A stretch of DNA of 61,204 nucleotides from DASZHA01 sp035938265 (GTDB taxonomy: Bacteria; Chloroflexota; Dormibacteria; DASZGP01): NCBI GenBank assembly GCA_035938265.1, contig DASZHA010000040.1, positions 1-61,204 on the forward strand, in the 5' to 3' direction. Below the pieces are notes generated by a model. The model did no database searches. It had not been told where the DNA came from and was given only the letters and a program-made list of their open reading frames with translations. This document shows, piece after piece, positions 50,135-58,111 of this stretch (the stretch's first letter is position 1; the number at the start of each line of letters is the position of its first letter). The translations under genes and the position numbers were made by a program.

Positions 50135-51481
50135 TTGACAGCGCAGGAGGCCGCGGTGGTGCAGGCCCGGGATGCCCTGGGGCAATCGAGGCCGGCGGTG
50201 GTGGCTCACGACGTCTGGTGGGCCCTCGGGCTCGAGCGGCTCCTCCCCGAGACCGTGCTCTTCTGCGTCCAGCGCTCTGGTGCGGTCGAGCGACTGCGTC
50301 AGCGGGGTGTCGAGGTCTTCTGCCTCTCGGAGCACGTGAGCGATCCGCGAGTCGCCTACATGTCGGCGGTCGATATCTTCGAGCACCCATCGGCTCGGGC
50401 CTTCTGCGCCGGGTTGGGAGGGTTCACGGTGATCGCGATCCGGCCCAACGCCCGGCTGGCGGGCGCCATCGAGGCCGCCGGTGGCCGCTCGCTGGGCTCG
50501 CCTCACAGCCTCGATACGGGCCGGCGCTTCGAGAACAAACTGGCGTTCGTCGACATCGCGCGAAAGGCCGGGGTGCCGACCCCGCGTTGGGAAATCGTCG
50601 CTGCTCACAACGGTGGCTCGTTGGACCAGCTCAGCCGGCGGCTGGGCCCGCGGCTGGTGGTGCAGGCGCCGCGCGGCAACGCCGGCCAGCGAACCTGGTT
50701 TGTCGACAGCCAAGCCTCGCTGGACGCCATCAGAGCGGCCGAGGGCGACCGGCCCCTGCGGGTGGCCGAGCTGGTGGAGGGGATGCCGTTCACCGCCAAC
50801 GGGGTGGCCGGCCCAGGCGGGGAGGTGGTCGCCGCCGAGGCGTGCCGGCAGGTCACCGGCGTCGAGTGGCTGACGCCGATGGCGCTGGGCTCGTCAGGCA
50901 ACGCCTACGGCGAGCCGCTCCTCGCCCCGCATGCCGTGGCCACGGCAGCCGCGGTTTCGGCGCTGGGGTCGGCCCTGGTGGAGGCGGGCTACTCCGGGAT
51001 GTTCGGCGTCGACTTCGTCCTCGGCCCCCAGGGCCCGGTGGTGATCGAGACCAACCCGCGGCTGGTGGCGTCGGTGCCGCTGGCCAGCCAGCTGGAGATC
51101 TCCGCCGGGCGCGTCCCGCTGCTTCTCTCGCACCTCCTGGCGGGCCTGGAGGCGGCGCAGGCGGCCTCGGTTGATGGGGATGCGGCGCCGCCGCTGGCCG
51201 GCGCCTCCCAGGTGATGGTCCGGCGCCTCCCCGGCGATCCCGGGGCGCGCCCCGAGATGGCCACCGGCGTGTACTCGGTGGCTGCCGGGCGGGCGCCTGT
51301 TTTCCTGCGTGAGGGCGTATACGTCGACGATCTCGCCGGCGAAGACGAGGCGCTCATCCTGGCGCGCGACGCCACCGAGCCCGTGAGCCCGGGCAAGGAG
51401 TACGCCCGCATCTTCGTTCGCGGCCCCGGCGCTGAGAACCACCCCGGCGTCCGCGAGGCGGTGACCGCCCTCCGCGGCTGA
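50135..51481 (+). CDS. ATP-grasp family carboxylate-amine ligase
   Basis: A 448-residue protein from TTG 50135, 10 bp after the PLP gene. The fold shows an N-terminal Rossmann part, a central ATP-binding section (ENKLAFVDIARKAGVPTPRW; PRLVVQAPRGNAGQRTWFVD; RVAELVEGMPFTANGVAGPG) and the metal-binding end SGMFGVDFVLGPQGPVVIET plus NPRLVASVPLASQLEIS. This is the pattern of ATP-grasp enzymes that join a carboxylate and an amine through an acyl phosphate. A C-terminal domain of about 80 residues follows. Together with the MurD-like ligase it could build a dipeptide or peptide-like compound. Partner substrates unknown. Confidence 0.87.
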   Translation: MTAQEAAVVQARDALGQSRPAVVAHDVWWALGLERLLPETVLFCVQRSGAVERLRQRGVEVFCLSEHVSDPRVAYMSAVDIFEHPSARAFCAGLGGFTVIAIRPNARLAGAIEAAGGRSLGSPHSLDTGRRFENKLAFVDIARKAGVPTPRWEIVAAHNGGSLDQLSRRLGPRLVVQAPRGNAGQRTWFVDSQASLDAIRAAEGDRPLRVAELVEGMPFTANGVAGPGGEVVAAEACRQVTGVEWLTPMALGSSGNAYGEPLLAPHAVATAAAVSALGSALVEAGYSGMFGVDFVLGPQGPVVIETNPRLVASVPLASQLEISAGRVPLLLSHLLAGLEAAQAASVDGDAAPPLAGASQVMVRRLPGDPGARPEMATGVYSVAAGRAPVFLREGVYVDDLAGEDEALILARDATEPVSPGKEYARIFVRGPGAENHPGVREAVTALRG

Positions 51482-51484
51482 CCC

Positions 51485-52375
51485 TCAGCCAAAGGCTCGC
51501 AGCATCACCCCCCAGAAAAGCGGCAGCATCACGAGGATCACGAACTCTGGGAGGTAGACCCCCACCAGCACGCCCATCAGCCGGGTCGAGATCTGGGACG
51601 CCGCCGCAGTGGCGCGGTTGCGCTGCGCCATCCGGACCAGCAGCTCCTGGTCGCGCAGGATCAGCTCCATCCCAGTGCCCACCCGCTTGCCCTGGGCGAT
51701 GGCGGCGACCAGGGTCCGCAGCTCGTCGACTCCCACGCGGTCGGCCATCGCCTGGAGGCTGTGGCCGATGGTTTGGCCCAGCCCGTACTCGCCCAGTGCC
51801 CGGCGCAGCTCGGCGGCCAGGATGTTGGCCGGGTCGGCCTGGCTTGCCTGCCCCGATACCACGTGGAGGGCCTGCTCCAGTGGCACCTGGGCGTTGGTGA
51901 AGGCCCGCAGCAGGCCGACGAGGTCGGGCAGCTCGGCCAGCACCTGGGCGCGGCGCCGGGCCCGTCGCCGCGCGATGTAAATGCTGGGTGCGGTGAAGCT
52001 TGCCCAGGCCGCCGCCGGTGTCAGCAGCAGCGCCCCGGGCAGGCCCGCGCCGATCACCATGCACACCGCCGTCGCGACCAGCGCCAGCAGCAGCTTGAGG
52101 CCGGTGGCCTCCTCGGGAGTGAAGGCCTCGGGGTCGATGCCGGCCTCCACCAGGTCCTGGCGGCTGACCCACCTCGCCCCCAGGCCGGCGCGGCTGGTGA
52201 AGCCGCGGAGAAGCTCGCGGGCGACGGCGCGCCGCGATCGTCGGGGCGGCGCCACGTCGTGGGTGCTGGCGCGGATGAAGGCGAGGGCGCGGCTGGCGCC
52301 CGACCGTCGTGGCCGGGGCACGACCGCCATCAGCAAACAGAAGACCGCGGTGCTGACAGCCAGGGCGGGCAGCAC
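51485..52375 (-). CDS. tadC: TadC-like type II secretion F domain membrane protein
   Basis: A 296-residue protein with hydrophobic segments at the N-terminus, in the middle (LKLLLALVATAVCMVIGAGL) and at the C-terminus (MGVLVGVYLPEFVILVMLPL). The cytoplasmic T2SSF domain between has ELPDLVGLLRAFTNAQVPLE, LRRALGEYGLGQTIGHSLQA and LVAAIAQGKRVGTGMELIL. TadB/TadC pairs form the inner-membrane platform of Tad (Flp) pili. It follows the tadB gene by 3 bp. No pilin, TadE or prepilin peptidase gene is in the window. Confidence 0.9.
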   Translation of the reverse strand: MLPALAVSTAVFCLLMAVVPRPRRSGASRALAFIRASTHDVAPPRRSRRAVARELLRGFTSRAGLGARWVSRQDLVEAGIDPEAFTPEEATGLKLLLALVATAVCMVIGAGLPGALLLTPAAAWASFTAPSIYIARRRARRRAQVLAELPDLVGLLRAFTNAQVPLEQALHVVSGQASQADPANILAAELRRALGEYGLGQTIGHSLQAMADRVGVDELRTLVAAIAQGKRVGTGMELILRDQELLVRMAQRNRATAAASQISTRLMGVLVGVYLPEFVILVMLPLFWGVMLRAFG

Positions 52376-52378
52376 CGG

Positions 52379-53104
52379 TCAAACGCTGACGCGGCTGAGA
52401 CGGAAGCTCAGGTAGATCCCCAGGACCTCAAGCGCCGCCGCCGCCGGCAGGAGGATATACCGGCCGGTCCAGGTGTCGTCAAGGACGTTGAGGAAGTACG
52501 GACTCACCAGCCGCAGGTAGAGGTAGATCGCCGGCACCAACAGCGCCAGGACCCAGATCTGGGCCCGCTGCCCGGTGGTCTGAGCGCGGACCTCGCCGGC
52601 CAGCTGCACGTTGAAGCGCACGGTGGTGGAGATGTCCATCAGCAGCTCCCGGGCGCGCTCGGCGGGAATCTTCTGGGCGGCGCAGATAGTCAGGTTGTCC
52701 CAGACCAGGGCCAGGTTGCGGCCCGCCAGCCGGGGGCGCACCTGGCGAAGGGCGTCCTCCAGGGGGACGTCCAGGAGGAACTGACCGATGACCTCGCCGA
52801 GGTCGTCGGCCAGGCTGCGGTCGCCGATGTCCCGCCGGGCGGCTTGCAGGGCGTCGAGGTAGGTGCCGCCGGTCCCCAGGTTGGTCACCAGCAGGAGGAG
52901 CAGCTGGGGCGCCTGCCTCTCGCTCCGCGCCCGCCGCCTTGCCGTCAGGACAGCCAGCAGCGACCGTGGCAGCAGCAGACCGGCGGCGAAGCCGGCCATT
53001 CCGACCACTGGCGAATAGAGCCAGCCGGCGACCAGTGCCGTGGGTGGCGCCAGCATCGCCATGGCTTCAAATGGCGCCGGCCCGATCGCCACCCGCGCCC
53101 GCAA
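52379..53104 (-). CDS. tadB: TadB-like type II secretion F domain membrane protein
   Basis: A 241-residue product from TTG 53104, the first canonical start. It has a membrane segment (ALVAGWLYSPVVGMAGFAAG), a T2SSF cytoplasmic part (QLLLLLVTNLGTGGTYLDAL, DVPLEDALRQVRPRLAGRNL) and C-terminal helices (WVLALLVPAIYLYLRLV). The frame stays open and protein-like upstream to the tadA stop, adding a hydrophobic helix (GGAATALAVFALGAAVLP) and RRWYRRRLQRRRADLL, with only CTG (53212) available as a start. TadB normally has that first helix, so the true gene may begin at or near 53212. Confidence 0.87.
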   Translation of the reverse strand: MRARVAIGPAPFEAMAMLAPPTALVAGWLYSPVVGMAGFAAGLLLPRSLLAVLTARRRARSERQAPQLLLLLVTNLGTGGTYLDALQAARRDIGDRSLADDLGEVIGQFLLDVPLEDALRQVRPRLAGRNLALVWDNLTICAAQKIPAERARELLMDISTTVRFNVQLAGEVRAQTTGQRAQIWVLALLVPAIYLYLRLVSPYFLNVLDDTWTGRYILLPAAAALEVLGIYLSFRLSRVSV

Positions 53105-53229
53105 CAGATCGGCCCGCCGTCGCTGCAGCCGCCTGCGATACCAGCGGCGGAGGGCGCCCGCGGGCTGCGCCGACCGGGGCAGGACGGCGGCACCGAGGGC
53201 GAAGACCGCCAGGGCGGTGGCGGCGCCAC

Positions 53230-54540
53230 CTAGGAGATCCAGCGCACGCCCTCAAGCTCCAGGCGCCGGGACAGGCGCGCTCCCGGCCGGTAGCCGGCCA
53301 CCGCCTCGAAGGTGGGGGCTTCGCGAGCACCGAGAGAGGCCTGGAACACCGGCCGAAAAAGGTAGGCGCCGCGGTCGTCAAGACCGTCCAGCTCGGTGAT
53401 GTCGGTAACCAGGCGAAGCCCGCTGCGGAGCCGTTGGACGTGGATCAGGATGCTGAAGACGCGGGCGATGTAGCCGCGGACCTCCCGGGTCCCGAGGCTG
53501 GGAAAGTCGCGCGTGACCAGCAGCTCAAGACGGGCCAGGGCATCGGCGCAGCCGCTGGCGTGGATCGTGGTCGCCGAGCCGTCGTGCCCGGTGTTGAGCG
53601 CCTCCAACGTGTGGTACGCCTCCTGGCTGTGGCGGATCTCGCCGACGATCAGCCGGTCGGGGCGCATCCGTAGGGCGTTCTGGACCAGGTCGGCGACGTC
53701 CAGCCGGCGCTCGCCGCTTCCCTGCTCCCCCAGGCTCTTGCTGTGGACGCACTCCAGCTTGACCCAATGGGGCGCATCAAGCTCCAGCTCGGCGGTGTCC
53801 TCGATGGTGACGACGCGGTCGTCGGCCGGGAAGGCGCCCACCAGGGACCGGAGGAGGGTGCTCTTGCCGGCGCCGGTGGCGCCGCTGATGAGGACGTTGG
53901 CGCCGCAGCGCGCCATCGCCACGATGAACTCGGCCATCGCCCGCGACATGCCCCCGGCGCGGACCCAGTCCTCTCGCCCGGGGGTGGCGGACGAGTCCCC
54001 GGGCAGCAGGTCGAGCTTGCGGTGGTTGAACTTGCGAATGCAGAGCGTGGGGCCGCCAACGGGGGCATAGATGGCGTTGGCCCGGCTGCCGTCGGTCATG
54101 CGTGCATCCACTAGCGGTTTCTCGACGCTGATCTCCCTGCCCACCACTGCGACGATCTTCTGGATCACCTGCTCCAGGTGGGCCTGGTCGCGGAAGCGGG
54201 TCGGCGTCGGCTGCAGCCTCCCACCGCGCTCGATGTAGACCTCGTCCCAGCGGTTGACCAGGACGTCACTGACGGTGTCGTCGTCCATGTACTTCTGCAG
54301 TGGACCGAGACCAACCAGGTCGTCCATCAGCCCCGATATCGTGGGGCCGTCGCGCTCCCAGCCGTTGGCGTCGAGGGCGGCCTCGACCTGGGCGCGGATG
54401 ATCAGGTCGCGATGTGGCTCGGCGGAGAAGGGGTCGGTGATGGCCGCGTCGAGGTGCGTCGCCAGGTGGGCGCGGACCTGGCGTCGCACCTCGGCGGCGT
54501 CGGGTCGAGGTGGCGTGGCGGAGGGCGCCGGCTCAGCCAA
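53230..54540 (-). CDS. tadA: TadA/CpaF secretion ATPase
   Basis: A 436-residue hexameric traffic ATPase. The N-terminal helical domain is followed by SDVLVNRWDEVYIERGGRLQ and the ATPase core: Walker A LISGATGAGKSTLLRSLVGA (218-237), Asp box VVTIEDTAELEL, Walker B ALRMRPDRLIVGEIRHSQE and the His box ALNTGHDGSATTIHASG. It powers pilus assembly or secretion through TadB/TadC. Its start overlaps the CpaE-like gene by 8 bp. The C-terminus runs to LELEGVRWIS, next to tadB. Confidence 0.95.
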   Translation of the reverse strand: MAEPAPSATPPRPDAAEVRRQVRAHLATHLDAAITDPFSAEPHRDLIIRAQVEAALDANGWERDGPTISGLMDDLVGLGPLQKYMDDDTVSDVLVNRWDEVYIERGGRLQPTPTRFRDQAHLEQVIQKIVAVVGREISVEKPLVDARMTDGSRANAIYAPVGGPTLCIRKFNHRKLDLLPGDSSATPGREDWVRAGGMSRAMAEFIVAMARCGANVLISGATGAGKSTLLRSLVGAFPADDRVVTIEDTAELELDAPHWVKLECVHSKSLGEQGSGERRLDVADLVQNALRMRPDRLIVGEIRHSQEAYHTLEALNTGHDGSATTIHASGCADALARLELLVTRDFPSLGTREVRGYIARVFSILIHVQRLRSGLRLVTDITELDGLDDRGAYLFRPVFQASLGAREAPTFEAVAGYRPGARLSRRLELEGVRWIS

Positions 54541-56095
54541 GACGCTGGCGCAGGCGACGCCAAACCGAGGCGGTCCCGGCGCTGTCGACGAACCCGGGGT
54601 ATATCACCTGCGCCAGCTCGCGGATGTTATTTCGCGCTTCACCAGGGGAAAGCGCGGCGGGACGGTGCTCGTCCTCGGCGGAGAGGAAGGCGTCGTCCCG
54701 CGCCACTGACGCCGACAGCTCGCCGCCCAGGTCGGCCAGCATCTCGGTTGGGTCGAATGCGCCTCGGCGCTGGTTGAGGACAAACCGGAGCTTGGCCCGG
54801 TGGCCCATCCGGCGGACTGTCTCGACCCCCCGGTACGTGTCCTGCACCCCGCTCGCCGTCGGCGTCAGGACGTAGTAGACCTGGTGCACCGCCTCCAGCA
54901 CGTACGTCGTCAGCTCATTGACCTCGGTGCTCATGTCGATGAAGACGAAGTGGTACTGGTTTTCGTCGAGATGGCTCAGGACCTGGGCCAGCCGCTGCAT
55001 GCCCAGCGCGCGGCTCTCGGCGTTGGCTATCGCTCTTGGCGGACCGAGCAGCACCCGTAGGCCGCTCTCCTCGTGCTCCACCAGGCACTCGTTGATCCGC
55101 GAACGGTCGGGGCTGGGGTCCACGACGAGGTCCCAGATGGTGGGGTGGGTCAAGCCCAGTTTCATCGACACGTTGGCGGAGCCCATGTCGATGTCGAGCA
55201 GCGCGACGCGCAGGCGCTGTGGTGACGCGCCAACCGCCGCGCGGTGGCGGGCATCGCGCGCCAGCATCGCCGCCACCTCGCAAGCCAGGGTGGTCTTGCC
55301 GGCGCCGCCCTTGAGCGAGAAGAACGCGATGCGCTGCGTGGCGCCGATGAAAACCGGTGCCCCAACACCGGCAATCTCAGCCTCCCGTGCGGTTTCCTCG
55401 ACGTCACCAACCGCCGGGCCACGCCCGCCGGGAAGACTCAGAATGCGCGCACCGCCAACGTCGTGCCCACCGTCATGCGCGAGCTCTGAAACACGAGCGT
55501 CCGCGGCGTCATCTTCGTCGGCATCAATGTGCACACCGGCGGAATCGTTGTCGTCACCGGAAGCGTTGGACAGATCGCCGTCGGCGGCGAAAAAGTCGCG
55601 ATCGAGAGACGACGTGGTTGGCACGTCGACCGTAAGCAACTGACTCTCGGCCAGGCTGAGGCGTCGCCTGAGCAGCGGGTTGGCCCTCGCCGGCGCGGGC
55701 GCACGGTCTCCGGTCTGCACGAGGTCCGGCGCCTGCTGCAGGAGCACGGCCGGCGACGGCGTCGCCGGCTCGGGCACGCGGTCCTCGGTGCTGGAAGCGG
55801 GGGCTGGCGTCGCGGTTGCGGCCGGCGCGGACCGACGCCGGCGAACGTAGAAGCGGCCGCACAGCCACAGCCACGTGCCTAGAGATCGATGCGCCACTCG
55901 CCCCCAGGCGAGACCGGCTCCGACCCCCATCGTGAATACGCCAAGTGGGTATTTGATGAAGCCTGGTAGGTGACTGGTGAGAACCGCGTAGGCAGTCAGC
56001 GTGGCGATCACCAGGTACGCCAGGTGCTGGGCCGTCAGGCCCAGGGCGATCCGATCTTCGGCGTCCAGGCCCTGCGGCGCTCGTCTCCCTTCCAT
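54533..56095 (-). CDS. PrgI-like membrane domain fused to a CpaE/MinD-type ATPase
   Basis: A 520-residue protein in three parts. Residues 10-88 hold two membrane helices in the pattern ALGLTAQHLAYLVIATLTAY, PLGVFTMGVGAGLAWGRVAH, RSLGTWLWLCGRFYVRRRR, very like PrgI proteins of conjugation systems. Residues about 90-245 are disordered and acidic. Residues 250-520 are a ParA/MinD-family ATPase with IAFFSLKGGAGKTTLACEVA (Walker A 261-269), VALLDIDMGSANVSMKLGL and FVFIDMSTEVNELTTYVLEA. CpaE-type ATPases localise Tad machinery; the membrane anchor is unusual. It heads the tadA-tadB-tadC operon. Confidence 0.88.
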   Translation of the reverse strand: MEGRRAPQGLDAEDRIALGLTAQHLAYLVIATLTAYAVLTSHLPGFIKYPLGVFTMGVGAGLAWGRVAHRSLGTWLWLCGRFYVRRRRSAPAATATPAPASSTEDRVPEPATPSPAVLLQQAPDLVQTGDRAPAPARANPLLRRRLSLAESQLLTVDVPTTSSLDRDFFAADGDLSNASGDDNDSAGVHIDADEDDAADARVSELAHDGGHDVGGARILSLPGGRGPAVGDVEETAREAEIAGVGAPVFIGATQRIAFFSLKGGAGKTTLACEVAAMLARDARHRAAVGASPQRLRVALLDIDMGSANVSMKLGLTHPTIWDLVVDPSPDRSRINECLVEHEESGLRVLLGPPRAIANAESRALGMQRLAQVLSHLDENQYHFVFIDMSTEVNELTTYVLEAVHQVYYVLTPTASGVQDTYRGVETVRRMGHRAKLRFVLNQRRGAFDPTEMLADLGGELSASVARDDAFLSAEDEHRPAALSPGEARNNIRELAQVIYPGFVDSAGTASVWRRLRQRLG

Positions 56096-56340
56096 CTCTC
56101 TTCCCCCATGAGCTATCTACGGGGGGAGAGGTTCGGCGCGGCGGAGACGGTGGTCAGGACTGCGTCGTGCAGCGGAGAATAGCACAGCCGCCGAGGTCCC
56201 GGCACACGGCGACGGCATTTTGTGCTCGCCTACAACATGGTGTTACATTCCGGCTACGCATGCCGCTTAAACGTGTTGTGAAACAGAAAATGTCGTTATC
56301 CTGAGCGGCAATTAACCGGGCACTAATGGAGGATTAGTGA
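56096..56340. promoter_or_regulatory. Divergent intergenic region between the Tad operon and the AT-hook gene
   Basis: A 245 bp gap, AT-rich on the right side. It contains TGTTACAT (56241-56248), GTGAAACA (56278-56285) and a clear Shine-Dalgarno GGAGG (56328-56332) eight bases before ATG 56341. It should carry promoters for both directions. Hexamers could not be fixed with confidence. Confidence 0.4.
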
Positions 56341-56739
56341 ATGTCGGAATCAGCAGCTGCGCCGAGCACGCCACCGCGTCCAGCGCGCAGACGTACCGCA
56401 TCGCGCCGCACCACGGCGAGAAGCTCGACGGCCAAAAAGACCACGACAGCACGGGCAACTCGTACGACCACCACTGGCGCGCGGCGAGGACGTCCAGTTG
56501 GTTCGCGCACACGTCGCACGGCTAACGCTAGTCCTGCCGTAGCGCTCACCAAGCGCGTGCAGGAGCTGGTCAAGGAAAACCAACAGCTACGCGAGCAGGT
56601 TCGCGAGCTGGAGAAGAACTGGAAGAAGCTGGAAAAGGCGCTTGGCGCCAACGTTCGTCGCGCCAAGAGGTCGGTGCGGCGTCGCGCCAGGTCGGTAACG
56701 CGCGCGGTCGACAAGGTGATCGACAGCGCCACCGCCTGA
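56341..56739 (+). CDS. Histone H1-like AT-hook protein with coiled coil
   Basis: A 132-residue, strongly basic protein. The N-terminal half is a Ser/Thr/Lys/Arg/Ala-rich tail like histone H1 or Lsr2/HupB tails and contains one AT-hook, GARRGRPVGSR (RGRP at 49-52). Residues 70-103 (TKRVQELVKENQQLREQVRE and following) form a coiled coil, and the C-terminus is basic again (RRAKRSVRRRARSVTRAV). It probably binds the minor groove of AT-rich DNA and dimerises: a nucleoid-associated protein. A strong ribosome-binding site and a terminator hairpin right after it suggest an independent, well expressed gene. Confidence 0.75.
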   Translation: MSESAAAPSTPPRPARRRTASRRTTARSSTAKKTTTARATRTTTTGARRGRPVGSRTRRTANASPAVALTKRVQELVKENQQLREQVRELEKNWKKLEKALGANVRRAKRSVRRRARSVTRAVDKVIDSATA

Positions 56740-56774
56740 TCGCCGCCAGCGACTGCATTTCGTATAGCGCCAGG

Positions 56775-56800
56775 GCCGGCCGGGGCTGAACCCGGCCGGC
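56775..56800 (+). terminator. Hairpin terminator after the AT-hook gene
   Basis: A perfect 10 bp stem, GCCGGCCGGG (56775-56784) with CCCGGCCGGC (56791-56800), and a 6-base loop GCTGAA, followed by TCTTCCGT. It lies 35 bp beyond the stop. The T-run is short, so termination may be only partly intrinsic. Confidence 0.65.
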
Positions 56801-56909
56801 TCTTCCGTATCACACGGAAAACCGTCCCCAAACCTTAACGGCTCCTCACATGGTTCTATAACGCACCGCGTTATAATCTCAGAGGCCTCAGAAGGGGGAG
56901 GAGCCGAAT

Positions 56910-57452
56910 ATGAATGAAAGTGAAACCGCGACCCCACAGGACCCCCGACCAGGCAGCGAGCTGATGCTCGAGGTCTTCGATGCCATCTCTCGCCGCGACT
57001 GGGACCGTCTTCCGACGCTGACCAGGCCGGACATCGAAGTGGTGGTGCACGCAGGTCCAGAGGTCGAGATCGAGACCAACGCACACATCTGGCGCGCCGT
57101 CCATATCCGCGGCTACGAGGAGCTGCAAGCGTACCTGGGCGAGTTCTTCGAGGCGCTGCCATCGGTGAGCCTGATCGCCGAGACCGAGGATGTCGACGAC
57201 GACTGCGCCTGGCTCAGCACCGAGGCCTCCGGCGTCGACAACGAGGGCGAGCCCTTCGACGCGCGCGCCCTGATCGAGTTCTGCGAGATCGACGGCCGGG
57301 TGGCCAGCATTCGCGCCGACGTCCTCCACATCGTCCGGGGCCCGGCCCTCCTCACCGAGCCCGACGGCGACCCGCGGCGGTTCTTCCATCCCTTTCTCGA
57401 CGAGACCGCCGGCGTCTTCCCCGACATTCGCCGCAACCAGCCCGCCGCCTGA
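56910..57452 (+). CDS. SnoaL/NTF2-like fold protein
   Basis: A 180-residue protein with GGGGGAGGAG upstream of ATG 56910. The SnoaL-like pattern is ELMLEVFDAISRRDWDRLPT, LTRPDIEVVVHAGPEVEIET, IRGYEELQAYLGEFFEALPS and a final strand set with ARALIEFCEIDGRVASI. This cone-shaped fold is found in small-molecule isomerases, hydrolases and sigma-factor partners. No catalytic residues can be assigned here. The last 40 residues extend beyond the fold. A stand-alone gene in its neighbourhood. Confidence 0.7.
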   Translation: MNESETATPQDPRPGSELMLEVFDAISRRDWDRLPTLTRPDIEVVVHAGPEVEIETNAHIWRAVHIRGYEELQAYLGEFFEALPSVSLIAETEDVDDDCAWLSTEASGVDNEGEPFDARALIEFCEIDGRVASIRADVLHIVRGPALLTEPDGDPRRFFHPFLDETAGVFPDIRRNQPAA

Positions 57453-57470
57453 CGCAACGCCACGGAGCCA

Positions 57471-58076
57471 GTGGGCTCGACGCATTCGGGCGGGCCACCG
57501 GACTCTGCTCGTCCGAATGACGGGGTAGACTCGGACAGCTTGAACTCCGACGTCCTTCCACTCTTCGCAGCACCGACCGCAGACCGAGTCGTCGTCATCC
57601 GCAGTCCGCGGCGGCGACGCACCATCAGCGCCCAGCGGCGCAACGGCGTCATCGAGATCCGGCTGCCCATGGGCATGAGCCTCGAAGAAGAGCAGCGTTG
57701 GATCGGGCGCATGGCCCTGCGCCTCGACCGGCGCAAGGCGCGCACCGGCGACGCCGAGCTCGACCAGAGGGCCCGGCGCCTGGCCGACCGCTACTTCGGC
57801 GGCGACCTCGTGCCCGAGTCGATTCGCTGGTCGGACAACATGACCACCCGCTGGGGCAGCTGCACCATCGACAGCGGCGCCGTCCGGCTCAGTTCGCGGA
57901 TGCGCGATTTCCCGGCGTGGGTGATCGACTATGTGATCGTCCACGAGATGGCGCACCTGCGGTACCGCGGCCATGGCCCCCGCTTCTGGTCCCTGGTCAA
58001 TCGTTACCTGCTGACCGAGCGGGCCCGAGGCTTTCTCATCGCCAAGGGTGGCGAGCCCGACGGCGAGCCGGAATGA
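57471..58076 (+). CDS. YgjP/M48-like zinc metallopeptidase (DUF45)
   Basis: About 201 residues from GTG 57471; TTG 57540 would remove 23 unconserved residues and may be the true start. IRSPRRRRTISAQRRNGVIE and IRLPMGMSLEEEQRWI lead to RWSDNMTTRWGSCTIDSGAV, RLSSRMRDFPAWVIDYVIVH and the zinc motif HEMAHLRYRGHGPRFW (HEMAH 158-162, third ligand H168). These are the hallmarks of the YgjP-type family, with a Trp-Gly-Ser-Cys box. It is a cytoplasmic protease-like protein of uncertain substrate. Confidence 0.9.
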   Translation: MGSTHSGGPPDSARPNDGVDSDSLNSDVLPLFAAPTADRVVVIRSPRRRRTISAQRRNGVIEIRLPMGMSLEEEQRWIGRMALRLDRRKARTGDAELDQRARRLADRYFGGDLVPESIRWSDNMTTRWGSCTIDSGAVRLSSRMRDFPAWVIDYVIVHEMAHLRYRGHGPRFWSLVNRYLLTERARGFLIAKGGEPDGEPE

Positions 58077-58110
58077 CGGCAACGCCGGAATGACGGCAAA
58101 GCCGGACTGA
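58067..58110. repeat. 17-bp imperfect tandem repeat at a gene end
   Basis: GCCGGAATGACGGCAAC (58067-58083) and GCCGGAATGACGGCAAA (58084-58100) are followed by the partial copy GCCGGACTGA (58101-58110). The first copy contains the stop of the peptidase gene; the repeats fill the gap to the next gene. It looks like local slippage duplication. Confidence 0.85.
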
Positions 58111-58111
58111 C

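Noticed and set aside
48970..51481. A standard LysW-dependent lysine or arginine pathway
   Set aside because: No lysX, lysY, lysZ, lysJ or lysK homologue is present and the carrier lacks the EDWGE end.
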